Source: Methylomonas aurea (GTDB lineage: Bacteria; Pseudomonadota; Gammaproteobacteria; Methylococcales; Methylomonadaceae). From it: a DNA stretch of 39,205 nucleotides. Below are positions 16,055 to 23,950 of this stretch, in pieces. Both the position numbers and the translations under genes were made by a program. The notes under the pieces were generated by a model. It was given only the letters and a program-made list of their open reading frames with translations, had not been told where the DNA came from and searched no databases. The DNA is taken from contig NZ_JANIBM010000035.1 of NCBI RefSeq assembly GCF_024505045.1, forward strand, positions 1 through 39,205, in the 5' to 3' direction. Every line of letters begins with the position of its first letter. Position 1 is the stretch's first letter.

Positions 16055-18907
16055 ATGTCATTAAACAACGAAATCGACTACGGCACGCCGGCCAGCGCGT
16101 CGGCCGAACAAGTCTCCCTGGAAATCGACGGCCACAAGGTGACCGTCAATGCCGGTACTTCGGTAATGCGCGCGGCCGCCGAAGCCGGCATCAGCATTCC
16201 GAAATTGTGCGCCACAGACCGTTTGGATCCATTCGGCTCTTGCCGGATGTGTCTGGTACAAATCGAAGGCGCGCGCGGCTACCCCGCTTCCTGTACCACA
16301 CCGGTTGCGGCCGGCATGAAGGTGACCACGCAAAACGAAAAGTTGGCGAAGCTGCGCAAAGGCATCGCCGAACTGTATATCTCCGACCATCCGCTGGATT
16401 GCTTGACCTGCTCCGCCAACGGCAATTGCGAACTGCAAGATACGGTCGGCGCGGTCGGTCTGCGCGAAGTGCGTTACGGTTTCGAAGGCGAAAACCATCT
16501 GCAGGCCGAAAAAGACGAAAGCAACCCCTATTTCTCGTTCGACCCGTCCAAATGCATCGTTTGTTCGCGTTGCGTCAGAGCCTGTGAAGAAGTGCAAGGT
16601 ACCTTTGCGTTGACGATCGACGGACGCGGCTTCGAATCGAAAGTCTCTCCGGGCCAAAACCAGCCCTTCATGGAATCCGAGTGTGTCTCCTGCGGCGCCT
16701 GCGTCCAAGCCTGCCCGACGGCAACGCTGATGGAGAAAGCCGTGATCGACCACGGCCAACCCGAACATAGCACGATTACCACCTGCGCCTATTGCGGCGT
16801 CGGCTGCTCGTTCAAGGCCGAGATGAAAGGCGAACAACTGGTGCGCATGGTCCCGGACAAAAACGGCCAAGCCAACCACGGCCATTCCTGCGTGAAAGGC
16901 CGCTTCGCCTTCGGTTACGCCACCCATAAAGACCGCATCACTAAACCGATGGTGCGCGATAAAATTACCGACCCGTGGCGCGAAGTTAGCTGGGAAGAAG
17001 CGATCGAAACTGCGGCCAGCCGTTTGCAAGCGATTCAAGCCAAATACGGCAAAGATGCGGTTGGCGGCATTACTTCCTCCCGCTGCACCAACGAAGAGAC
17101 TTACCTGGTACAAAAACTGATCCGCGCCGGTTTCGGTAACAACAACGTCGACACCTGCGCCCGCGTTTGCCATTCGCCGACCGGTTACGGCTTGAAAACC
17201 ACCTTCGGCGAATCCTCGGGCACGCAAACCTTTGATTCGGTGTTGCAATCCGACGTAATCCTGGTAATCGGCGCCAACCCAACCGACGGCCATCCGGTAT
17301 TCGGTTCGTTGATGAAACGCCGCCTGCGCCAAGGCGCCAAATTGATCGTGGTTGACCCGCGCGAAATCGACTTGGTGCGCAACAGCCCGCACATCAGAGC
17401 CGATTACCACCTGAAACTGCGCCCCGGTACCAACGTCGCCGTGGTCACCGCATTGGCTCACGTCATCGTTACTGAAGGCTTGGTCGACGAAGCGTTTGTC
17501 AACGAACGTTGCGACGTCGAGTCCTTCGCCAAATGGCGCAGCTTCGTCGCCAAACCGGAAAACTCTCCGGAAGCCGTAGCCGAATTGACCGGCGTACCGG
17601 CTGACCTGTTGCGCGGCGCGGCGCGTTTGTACGCCACCGGCGGCAACGGCGCGATCTATTACGGTTTGGGCGTTACCGAACACAGCCAAGGTTCGACCAC
17701 AGTAATCGGCATCGCCAACTTGGCGATGGCTACCGGCAACATCGGCCGCGAAGGCGTCGGCGTCAACCCGTTGCGCGGCCAGAACAATGTGCAAGGTTCT
17801 TGCGACATGGGCTCGTTCCCGCACGAATTCGTCGGCTACCGCCACGTGTCGGACGGTGCCACCCGCGCCCAATTCGAAGCGGAATGGGGCGTCAGCCTGG
17901 CTTCCGAACCCGGCCTGCGGATTCCGAATATGTTCGCCGCCGCGATCGAAGGCAGCTTCAAAGGCCTGTACGTGCAAGGCGAGGACATCGCCCAATCCGA
18001 CCCGGACATCAACCACGTTCACCACGCCCTGCGCGAACTGGAATGCCTGATCGTGCAAGACATTTTCCTCAACGAAACCGCCAAGTTCGCCCACGTGTTC
18101 CTGCCCGGCTCATCGTTCCTGGAGAAAAACGGTACCTTCACCAACGCCGAACGCCGGATTTCGCCGGTACGCAAGGTGATGAAACCGCTGGCTGGTAAAG
18201 AAGATTGGGAAGTCACCCAAGATTTGTCCAACGCGCTAGGTTATCCGATGAATTATGCGCATCCGTCGGAAATCATGGACGAGATCGCCCGCCTAACCCC
18301 GCAATTCGCCGGCGTCAGCTACGCCAAAATCGACGAGATGGGCAGCATCCAATGGCCTTGCAACGCGGAACACCCGGACGGAACGCCGATCATGCACGCC
18401 GACCAGTTCGTGCGCGGCAAAGGCCGCTTCCTGTTGACCGAATACGTGCCGACCACGGAACGCACCAACAGCAAATACCCGTTGATCCTGACCACAGGCC
18501 GCATCTTGTCGCAATACAACGTCGGCGCGCAAACTCGCCGTACTGAAAACGTGGCATGGCATCAAGAGGATCGTCTGGAAATCCATCCGCACGATGCCGA
18601 AGTTCTGGGCATCGCAGACGGCGACTGGTGCGGCGTAAAAAGCCGGTCGGGCGAGACCGTACTGCGTGCGCTGGTTACCGACCGGATGCAGCCTGGCGTG
18701 GTCTATACCACCTTCCACTTCCCGCATTCCGGCGCCAACGTGATCACCACCGACAACTCGGACTGGGCGACCAACTGCCCGGAATACAAGGTTACGGCGG
18801 TACACGTGGCGAAAGTAGCGCAACCGTCCGAGTGGCAGAAGGAATACCAAGCCTTCTCCGACGACCAGCAGTCCTTGCTGGATAACCGTATCGTCACAGC
18901 TGGCTAA
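16055..18907 (+). CDS. fdsA: NAD-dependent formate dehydrogenase alpha subunit (molybdenum catalytic subunit)
   Basis: This 950-aa catalytic subunit oxidises formate to CO2 at a bis-MGD molybdenum centre. Its N-terminal Fe-S relay contains a [2Fe-2S] set (Cys52, 63, 66, 80), a His/Cys3 [4Fe-4S] set (His112, Cys116, 119, 125) and two ferredoxin-type CxxCxxCxxxC motifs (Cys167-177 and Cys210-220). A further [4Fe-4S] motif of the Mo domain has Cys244, 247, 251 and 280. The active-site motif DTCARVCHSPTG has Cys372 at the Mo-ligand position (the Sec position of E. coli FdhF), followed by the conserved His373. The C-terminal molydopterin-dinucleotide-binding domain covers about residues 830-940. 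There is no twin-arginine signal, so it is cytoplasmic. GGAGGT precedes the ATG. Confidence 0.95.
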   Translation: MSLNNEIDYGTPASASAEQVSLEIDGHKVTVNAGTSVMRAAAEAGISIPKLCATDRLDPFGSCRMCLVQIEGARGYPASCTTPVAAGMKVTTQNEKLAKLRKGIAELYISDHPLDCLTCSANGNCELQDTVGAVGLREVRYGFEGENHLQAEKDESNPYFSFDPSKCIVCSRCVRACEEVQGTFALTIDGRGFESKVSPGQNQPFMESECVSCGACVQACPTATLMEKAVIDHGQPEHSTITTCAYCGVGCSFKAEMKGEQLVRMVPDKNGQANHGHSCVKGRFAFGYATHKDRITKPMVRDKITDPWREVSWEEAIETAASRLQAIQAKYGKDAVGGITSSRCTNEETYLVQKLIRAGFGNNNVDTCARVCHSPTGYGLKTTFGESSGTQTFDSVLQSDVILVIGANPTDGHPVFGSLMKRRLRQGAKLIVVDPREIDLVRNSPHIRADYHLKLRPGTNVAVVTALAHVIVTEGLVDEAFVNERCDVESFAKWRSFVAKPENSPEAVAELTGVPADLLRGAARLYATGGNGAIYYGLGVTEHSQGSTTVIGIANLAMATGNIGREGVGVNPLRGQNNVQGSCDMGSFPHEFVGYRHVSDGATRAQFEAEWGVSLASEPGLRIPNMFAAAIEGSFKGLYVQGEDIAQSDPDINHVHHALRELECLIVQDIFLNETAKFAHVFLPGSSFLEKNGTFTNAERRISPVRKVMKPLAGKEDWEVTQDLSNALGYPMNYAHPSEIMDEIARLTPQFAGVSYAKIDEMGSIQWPCNAEHPDGTPIMHADQFVRGKGRFLLTEYVPTTERTNSKYPLILTTGRILSQYNVGAQTRRTENVAWHQEDRLEIHPHDAEVLGIADGDWCGVKSRSGETVLRALVTDRMQPGVVYTTFHFPHSGANVITTDNSDWATNCPEYKVTAVHVAKVAQPSEWQKEYQAFSDDQQSLLDNRIVTAG

Positions 18908-18925
18908 ATCCAAGCCAAACCTAGC

Positions 18926-19765
18926 ATGGATCCAGTACCCGCGGAACTAGGCTGGACCAGCTATCGGACCGGAACGTTCGATAGCTGGCGCGGTCCGGAG
19001 CATAGCCGCAAACAGGACTACGTCGCCGAAGAGGTGCCGGTAGTCCTGGTCTACAACACGATACCTCACGTGGTCATGCTGACCACACCGCTCAATCTCG
19101 AGGATTTCGGCCTCGGTTTCAGCTTGACCGAGGACATCATCCGTCATCCGTCCGAGATCCAGTCGATCAAGGTCGTACAGCGTTCCAAGGGCATCGAAGT
19201 CCGCATGCAAATTCCCGAGGAACGTTTCGACAACCTGCACGGCAAAGGCAAAAACCTGACCGGCCGCACCGGCTGCGGCTTGTGCGGGGCCACGACGTTG
19301 GAACAAGCCATCCGTCCGCCGCGCACGGTTGGCAAAGGTTTGGTCCTGGACGCGGCGTTACTGCGCGACGCCTTCGAAACCATGCGCCAACAACAAGCTT
19401 TGAATTTATTGACCGGCGCCGTACACGCCGCCGCCTGGCTAGATTCAAAAAAAGGCATAACCGCGGTGCGCGAAGACGTCGGTCGCCACAATGCACTGGA
19501 CAAGCTGATAGGCGCCCTTGCCAAAAGCGGTTGCGATTTTTCCGCCGGCTGGCTGTTGGTGACCAGCCGCGCCAGTTACGAAATGGTACAAAAAGCCGCC
19601 AGCGTCGGCATCACCTTGCTGGCCGCCATTTCGGCCCCCACCGCTCTCGCGATCCGTTTGGCCGACGAGTGCGGATTAACCCTGGTCGGCTTTACCCGCA
19701 ACGATAACCACACGATTTATACTCACCCTTTTCGCCTACAACATTTACAAACATCCGTCGCATAG
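18926..19765 (+). CDS. fdhD: Formate dehydrogenase accessory sulfurtransferase FdhD
   Basis: This 279-aa protein is FdhD (FdsC), which transfers sulfur from the cysteine desulfurase IscS to the molybdenum cofactor of formate dehydrogenase and so activates it. The essential CxxC loop is TGRTGCGLCGATT with Cys117 and Cys120. EDVGRHNALDKLIG (about 187-200) and LLVTSRASYEMVQKAA are the other family signatures. The gene lies 18 bases after fdsA and just before fdsD, the usual fdsGBACD order. Confidence 0.95.
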   Translation: MDPVPAELGWTSYRTGTFDSWRGPEHSRKQDYVAEEVPVVLVYNTIPHVVMLTTPLNLEDFGLGFSLTEDIIRHPSEIQSIKVVQRSKGIEVRMQIPEERFDNLHGKGKNLTGRTGCGLCGATTLEQAIRPPRTVGKGLVLDAALLRDAFETMRQQQALNLLTGAVHAAAWLDSKKGITAVREDVGRHNALDKLIGALAKSGCDFSAGWLLVTSRASYEMVQKAASVGITLLAAISAPTALAIRLADECGLTLVGFTRNDNHTIYTHPFRLQHLQTSVA

Positions 19766-19769
19766 CATC

Positions 19770-19991
19770 ATGGACAATCACAGCAATCTGATCAAAATGG
19801 CTAACAACATTGGCGCGTTTTTTAAATCCGAGCCGGAGCACGATGTGGCCGTAGCCGGCGTCGAACAGCACATCCGCAATTTCTGGGAACCCAGAATGCG
19901 CAAGCAAATCGTCGAATACATCCAGCACGGCGGCAACGAATTGCTCGACATCGTCGCCGAAGCCGTCAAACGCATCGCCCAAAAGCCCTGA
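19770..19991 (+). CDS. fdsD: Formate dehydrogenase delta subunit
   Basis: This 73-aa protein matches the small FdsD subunit or accessory family: LIKMANNIGAFF at the start, then HIRNFWEPRMRKQIVEYI, and a C-terminal helix. In Rhodobacter-type enzymes FdsD helps assemble or stabilise the FdsABG complex. It starts 4 bases after the fdhD stop and is the last gene of the cluster. Confidence 0.92.
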   Translation: MDNHSNLIKMANNIGAFFKSEPEHDVAVAGVEQHIRNFWEPRMRKQIVEYIQHGGNELLDIVAEAVKRIAQKP

Positions 19992-20022
19992 GCCAAGGCA
20001 ACCGTTTTTTACTGACCAACAA

Positions 20023-20052
20023 AGGATAGGTCTCGGCTAACGCCCCTATCCT
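20023..20052 (+). terminator. Hairpin after fdsD, possible terminator
   Basis: AGGATAGG (20023-20030) and CCTATCCT (20045-20052) can pair as a perfect 8-bp stem with a 14-base loop. No T run follows on the plus strand, so it may be a transcript-stabilising hairpin or part of a repeat rather than a terminator. Confidence 0.3.
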
Positions 20053-20294
20053 CCTCCCTCCAGCGACTTCAGGACACATGCCGGAAATGCTACGCTTATT
20101 CCGGCCTACATCGTTTGTTGAGCGACCAATTCCACTAGTGCACACTCTGTGCAGTCCTACACCTTTTCCACCGGGACAGTTTTTCCCCTTATGCCGCGCC
20201 GAGCGCTGGGGATTTTGGCGAGAATTACCTGACAGGGGAGCGGCAAATCCGTAGGAGCGCAGGACCAACGCGGCATGGGGTGGCCTTTTCTTTG

Positions 20295-20328
20295 GATACT
20301 TTCTTTTGGCCAAGCAAAAGAAAGTATC
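20295..20328. repeat. Perfect 14-bp inverted repeat (stem-loop)
   Basis: GATACTTTCTTTTG (20295-20308) and CAAAAGAAAGTATC (20315-20328) are exact reverse complements separated by GCCAAG. No long T run follows on either strand, so a simple terminator is unlikely. It sits at the centre of the non-coding block and is probably part of a dispersed repeat family. Confidence 0.75.
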
Positions 20329-20523
20329 GCGGTTGTCGGTCCGCGAACCGACATTCAAAGCAACCGTCGCGTTAGCGACACAAGACACGAAGGCCTATTT
20401 ACCGCTTGGGCACAAAATGCCGTGCCGACCCTACTCGGCTTATATAAAGTCCCATCTGCGAACACCGGGCTTGTCAAAGATGGTGGCTTCGTGCGTGGCG
20501 CTCGCAGCAACTAACCTTATTTG

Positions 20524-21297
20524 TTATGCCTCATATGGAGCAAGTACGATCGCATAACGCTCCTCATGAAGGCACGCTCTAAGTACTTGGGGTGATAAAT
20601 GGTTGTCCTTAAGGACGTTCAAAACGGCCTCAATATCGTCGCGGCTTGTCTTGACACCAAATATGACCTGTTTCAGGTCACTCTTGTCGAAGCGATAAAT
20701 TCCGCTACCTCGCTCATGTTCGATGATTCGCCATTCCCGTTCGTAAGCCCAAAAAGACGCCTTGGTCAGGATGACCTTGTCTTGGTAGGAACCAGGATGG
20801 TCCTTGATGAGGTTGGCAACAGGATAGTGCTCTCGATACGACACTCGCTGCGCTCGGCCAAAGAATGGGTTTGTCTCGGCTCCATTGAACCCAAGACATA
20901 TCCCCCTATGGCAATCTGCATAGTGGGACCACATTAAGATGTTGGCCGGGTCTTCCGAAAGGCAATAAACACCGCAAAGCCTACTGATATCTCCCATCGC
21001 GGCACTAAGTACCTTCGCAGCCTCATCAGACTGATTGTTTCGTGATTTGTCCTTGAGTACTGCCGCAACATTCTCTTTTCGCTGCTGCCGATTGAGCCAA
21101 GGGCACTTTCTCTTATACAGGCCGTCAAGGTAAGAAGCGAATTCCTCTTTACTGGCTTCAAGGGATAGCCGTGGTCGGAACTCGAATGGGTCGTTGAATG
21201 AGTCTGGCTTAGAAAAGTACGCCTCCTGTGCCGACAGGATCTTCAGCGTGAATTCCGCCGAAGCCTTATCGAGAGATCGGTACTTGAACAGCAGCAT
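20524..21297 (-). CDS. DUF2971 domain protein, apparent cassette gene
   Basis: This 257-aa protein carries the DUF2971 domain: LLFKYRSLDKASAEF at the start, YFSKPDSFNDPFEFRP, then GVYCLSEDPANILMWSHYAD, GICLGFNG, and the late KASFWAYEREWRIIEHERG. The biochemical function of the family is not known to me; it is common in accessory DNA. The ATG lies 8 bases after an attC-like core (ends at 21306) and the stop TAA is contained in GCATAAC (20523-20529), the layout of an integron gene cassette. Base composition looks more AT-rich than the flanking core genes, consistent with transfer. It has no evident promoter of its own. Confidence 0.85.
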   Translation of the reverse strand: MLLFKYRSLDKASAEFTLKILSAQEAYFSKPDSFNDPFEFRPRLSLEASKEEFASYLDGLYKRKCPWLNRQQRKENVAAVLKDKSRNNQSDEAAKVLSAAMGDISRLCGVYCLSEDPANILMWSHYADCHRGICLGFNGAETNPFFGRAQRVSYREHYPVANLIKDHPGSYQDKVILTKASFWAYEREWRIIEHERGSGIYRFDKSDLKQVIFGVKTSRDDIEAVLNVLKDNHLSPQVLRACLHEERYAIVLAPYEA

Positions 21298-21305
21298 CCG
21301 TGTGA

Positions 21306-21354
21306 GATTTAAACCAAAGCTAAGCGGAGCGTCCCTTTGAGCGACGTGTTATGC
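21306..21354 (-). repeat. attC-like site between two cassette-type ORFs
   Basis: Read on the minus strand, this 49-base stretch begins GCATAAC (an R''-type core containing the stop codon of the upstream ORF). It continues through ACGTCGCTCAAAG, a central GGACGCTCC hairpin and CTTAGCTTTG, and ends GTTTAAAT (an R'-type core, imperfect). CAAAG and CTTTG pair across the centre. General architecture and wording resemble integron attC sites, but it is shorter than usual and its R' core departs from GTTRRRY, so it may be decayed. Confidence 0.5.
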
Positions 21355-21705
21355 ATTGACTGTAACGCCAACAGTGACACCTTGTTGATTAACAATATTC
21401 TGCTGTGCAGTCTTGTCCAGAAACTCGCAGTTGAATGGATTATTAATATGAGTAACAGAGTGTTGATGTGTACTGCAAAACTGGACTACCCACTTGAAAG
21501 CAGCCAAAAACGCTTCGTTTGCTGTATTGAAAGACCCAGGAATAATGAACAGAGACGAATACTGTGAATTGAACGCTGGCTCAAATACTAGGACTTCTGC
21601 TGTGAAGGGAGAAGTGCTTGATGCCTTGATAATGTGTAATGTAAGCCAAGCGTTTCTATCGGTGCGCACTACGATTTCTTGAAGCGGTGTCATATGTCTC
21701 TTCAT
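21349..21705 (-). CDS. Hypothetical protein, apparent cassette gene
   Basis: This 118-aa protein belongs to no family I recognise. It begins MKRHMTPLQEIVVRTDRNAW and alternates predicted strands and helices (LTLHIIKASS, AEVLVFEPAF, SLFIIPGSF, then ANEAFLAAFKWVVQFC). The ending GVTVGVTVNA is hydrophobic. There is no signal peptide. The ATG at 21705 is 3 bases after a GTTATGC heptamer (minus strand, 21709-21715); an internal ATG at 21693 is the alternative start. The stop TAA lies within GCATAAC at 21348-21354. Such tight packing between core heptamers is typical of integron cassettes, which often encode orphan proteins. Confidence 0.65.
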   Translation of the reverse strand: MKRHMTPLQEIVVRTDRNAWLTLHIIKASSTSPFTAEVLVFEPAFNSQYSSLFIIPGSFNTANEAFLAAFKWVVQFCSTHQHSVTHINNPFNCEFLDKTAQQNIVNQQGVTVGVTVNA

Positions 21706-21708
21706 ATT

Positions 21709-21715
21709 GCATAAC
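21709..21715 (-). repeat. GTTATGC core heptamer at the cassette boundary
   Basis: On the minus strand GTTATGC lies 3 bases before the first cassette ORF. It matches exactly the reverse complement of the GCATAAC heptamers that hold the stop codons at 21348-21354 and 20523-20529. Just outside it is the palindrome GCGGTTAACCGC (21726-21737). I read it as a recombined R'-type core, but no full attC or attI is evident beyond it. Confidence 0.45.
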
Positions 21716-21951
21716 AAGCTATTAAGCGGTTAACCGCATATCTAAGCATCACCACCTATCTCGCCTGTACATTATTGATCCAAAACTAATTTTCATCTCC
21801 ATATATTATGAACGGCCCTCCATATCCCCGATTAAACTCTAATTGGCACGAACTTCAAGTACCCGGACTCGGCAGCCACTTTGCGATCAGAAAGCCTGCT
21901 ACCCGAAGTGCCGGACGGCAGGCAATTTCCCAAACAGCCCGAATAACGCCC

Positions 21952-23280
21952 CTAATCCGCCAAACTCACCGGCTGCACCTCGGCCGGCAATTGAGTACCC
22001 AGATATTTGTTCAACTGGCCTTTGCTCGCCAGAATCCGGTATTGCGAGAACAATTCGTCGTACTTGGCGTTGATCAGCGAACTTTTGGCGATGTACATTT
22101 CGTTGAAGGTATCGAGCAAGTCCAACAAGGTGCGCTGGCCGATGTTGAATTGCTGTTGGTAGGCGGTAATGGTTTTTTCGGCGGCCTCGGCATGCCGTTT
22201 GAAAAATTCCATCTGGCTTTTCACGGTCTCATAAGCCACCCACGACAAGCGCATGCTTTCCACCACTTGCCGATGGGTGTTGTCGCGGATGTCCTTGGCT
22301 TGGTTGATCAGTTGCGCTGTCTGCTCGCGGCGGGCGATGTCCTTACCGCCGTTGAAGATGTTGTAGCGCATGCGCAGCATCGCGGTCATGTCGGAGTTGG
22401 TGCCGCGGATGCCGTCCAGATTGTAGTTGTGGCTGACGCCGGTCTCGATATCGAACCGGGGAAAGTACGGCGCCATCGCGGTGTTGTGTTGGGCAAAGGC
22501 CGATTCAATGTCCGAGTTGGCCGATTTCAGAATCGGATGCTCGGCCAAGGCTTCGTCGATGGCCTGTTCCATCGTCGCCGGCAGTGCCGCGGTCGGCGCG
22601 GCCACCGGCTCGACCGCCTCCGGCAGGATGCCGATCACCCGTTGAAAGCCGGTTTCGGCGTCTCTCAGATTACCGGTTTCGGACCAGACATTCTTTTCGG
22701 CCAATGCCACCCGGCCCATCGATTGGTCGACGTCGGCGCGTTTGCCGACGCCGCGCTCGCTCCGCAATTTGATCTGCTCGTTGGTGCGCAAATGCAATTG
22801 CAGGTTGTCCTTAGCCAGATTCAGCAGTTCCTGGCGGCGCAATACTTTCAAATAGGCTTCGACGCCTTCCAGCGCGGTGATTTCGGATTGGCCGAATACG
22901 GTATAAGCACGTGAATCGGTGCGCTTTTCCTGGCGTTCGACTTCGTTAGGCGTCGCCAAGCCGTCGAACAGCATTTGCCGGACTTGAATCGCGCCTTCTT
23001 CGCGATGGTAAAACACGGAGCCGTCGCCGCGGCCGCGGGTAGTCGGGTTGTTGGATTCCTCCCAACCGATGCCCGCCGTCACATCGACGGTGGGAAAGTA
23101 ACCGGCCCTGGCTTGGTCGATTTCCTCCTCGACTGCACGCCGTTCCGATTTTGCGGCCTGGATTTTCGGATTGTCGTCCAGAACTTTTTGTATCGATTCC
23201 TGCAAACTCAGCGCCTGACTGGCAGACACACATCCCATCTGCATGGCTACGCCGATGCCAATTCCCATAGCAAATCTCAT
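21952..23280 (-). CDS. lapE: TolC-family outer membrane channel of a type I secretion system (LapE-like)
   Basis: This 442-aa precursor has a signal peptide (about residues 1-23) and two TolC repeats (LSLQESIQKVLDDNPKIQAAKS and TMEQAIDEALAEHPILKSANS), each leading into long helices of the periplasmic barrel. This is the outer-membrane part of an ABC-transporter-driven type I system. The order with LapB- and LapC-like genes upstream points to the adhesin-exporting LapE/AggA group. The start ATG overlaps the stop of the LuxR-type gene in ATGA, so translation is coupled to that regulator. Confidence 0.9.
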   Translation of the reverse strand: MRFAMGIGIGVAMQMGCVSASQALSLQESIQKVLDDNPKIQAAKSERRAVEEEIDQARAGYFPTVDVTAGIGWEESNNPTTRGRGDGSVFYHREEGAIQVRQMLFDGLATPNEVERQEKRTDSRAYTVFGQSEITALEGVEAYLKVLRRQELLNLAKDNLQLHLRTNEQIKLRSERGVGKRADVDQSMGRVALAEKNVWSETGNLRDAETGFQRVIGILPEAVEPVAAPTAALPATMEQAIDEALAEHPILKSANSDIESAFAQHNTAMAPYFPRFDIETGVSHNYNLDGIRGTNSDMTAMLRMRYNIFNGGKDIARREQTAQLINQAKDIRDNTHRQVVESMRLSWVAYETVKSQMEFFKRHAEAAEKTITAYQQQFNIGQRTLLDLLDTFNEMYIAKSSLINAKYDELFSQYRILASKGQLNKYLGTQLPAEVQPVSLAD

Positions 23281-23927
23281 GACGTTCCTCTTTGGTATTG
23301 ATCGATCTCTTTCAACAATATGGCCAAGCGCAACCTATCGTCGACTTCCAGCTTCCTAAAAATCGATGACAAATGGGCTTTCACCGTCCGTTCCGATATA
23401 TTCAACGCCAGCGCGATGCGCTTGTTGCTCTCGCCCTGGCGTATCATATTCGCCACTTCCATTTCGCGGGCCGACAACGCGGCCAGCATCTGTAGTTTTC
23501 GATCGCAATCCACCGGATTGCCGGGCGCCGATTGCATTCGCCGCGCCCCGGTCAGGGCACCGATCACTTTCGGTACCAAGGCCCGGCGAATCCAAATATC
23601 GCCGGTAAGGATGCAGGCTACCGCCCGCGCCAACAAGGCCGGCGCTTCGGCCTGTTCGCAATAGCCGGCCGCACCGTTGATCAGGATATCGATTTGCTTT
23701 TCTTCAGGCCAATCGGCGCCGATCACCAGGAAACGGGTGCGCTTGTTGGCGAAGACCGCCAACAGGCCGGCATCTTCGTCCAGCTTTCTGGCATCGAAGA
23801 TCACGGCGTCGGCTTGAAATTCGCCGCGAATGCTATGCAGCATACTGACACTGTACTCAGCGATTAACGCGTGCGTCCATTGCGCAGTCAACTGAGGGTT
23901 ATTGGAATAAATCAGTATGTTAGCCAC
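23277..23927 (-). CDS. LuxR-family regulator with a degenerate receiver-like domain
   Basis: This 216-aa protein has an N-terminal receiver-like domain (about 1-120) and a C-terminal LuxR/NarL helix-turn-helix (about 150-210) with LSAREMEVANMIRQGESNKR and ISERTVKAHLSSIFRKL. Asp45 (AVIFDARK) is where the phospho-acceptor would be. The acidic pair expected near residues 7-10 is replaced by YSNN, so normal phosphorylation is doubtful and another input is likely. It is embedded between the HlyD adaptor gene (23-bp gap) and the TolC gene (4-bp overlap), so it is made together with the secretion machinery it may control. No partner histidine kinase is nearby. Confidence 0.88.
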   Translation of the reverse strand: MANILIYSNNPQLTAQWTHALIAEYSVSMLHSIRGEFQADAVIFDARKLDEDAGLLAVFANKRTRFLVIGADWPEEKQIDILINGAAGYCEQAEAPALLARAVACILTGDIWIRRALVPKVIGALTGARRMQSAPGNPVDCDRKLQMLAALSAREMEVANMIRQGESNKRIALALNISERTVKAHLSSIFRKLEVDDRLRLAILLKEIDQYQRGTS

Positions 23928-23950
23928 AGTGATGTTTATGTCTTGTTGGG

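Larger units (their letters stand above)
19992..20522. other. 531-bp non-coding block with repeat-like structure
   Basis: No gene is supported between fdsD and the DUF2971 gene. The short open frames on both strands have no ribosome-binding sites and no recognisable proteins. The block holds a hairpin after fdsD, an AT/GC patchwork around 20080-20270, a perfect 14-bp stem-loop at 20295-20328, and a segment from about 20340 to 20510 containing further inverted pieces such as CTGCGA/TCGCAG (starting near 20454 and 20501). This pattern suggests a dispersed intergenic repeat, but only one copy is visible here. Confidence 0.5.

Noticed and set aside
16061..18094. 677-codon open frame antisense to fdsA
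   Set aside because: It mirrors the codon pattern of the strongly supported fdsA gene, has no ribosome-binding site and resembles no protein. Long antisense frames are common in GC-rich coding DNA.
20457..20529. A second complete attC site downstream of the DUF2971 gene
   Set aside because: The GCATAAC core is there, but no well-placed GTTRRRY partner or pairing arms were found. At most it is a truncated site.
20275..20557. Short overlapping open frames in the block after fdsD
   Set aside because: They run through the perfect stem-loop, lack ribosome-binding sites and encode low-quality protein; a repeat explains them better.
21808..22914. 368-codon frame antisense to the TolC-family gene
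   Set aside because: No family resemblance, and the minus-strand TolC gene is clear and operonic.
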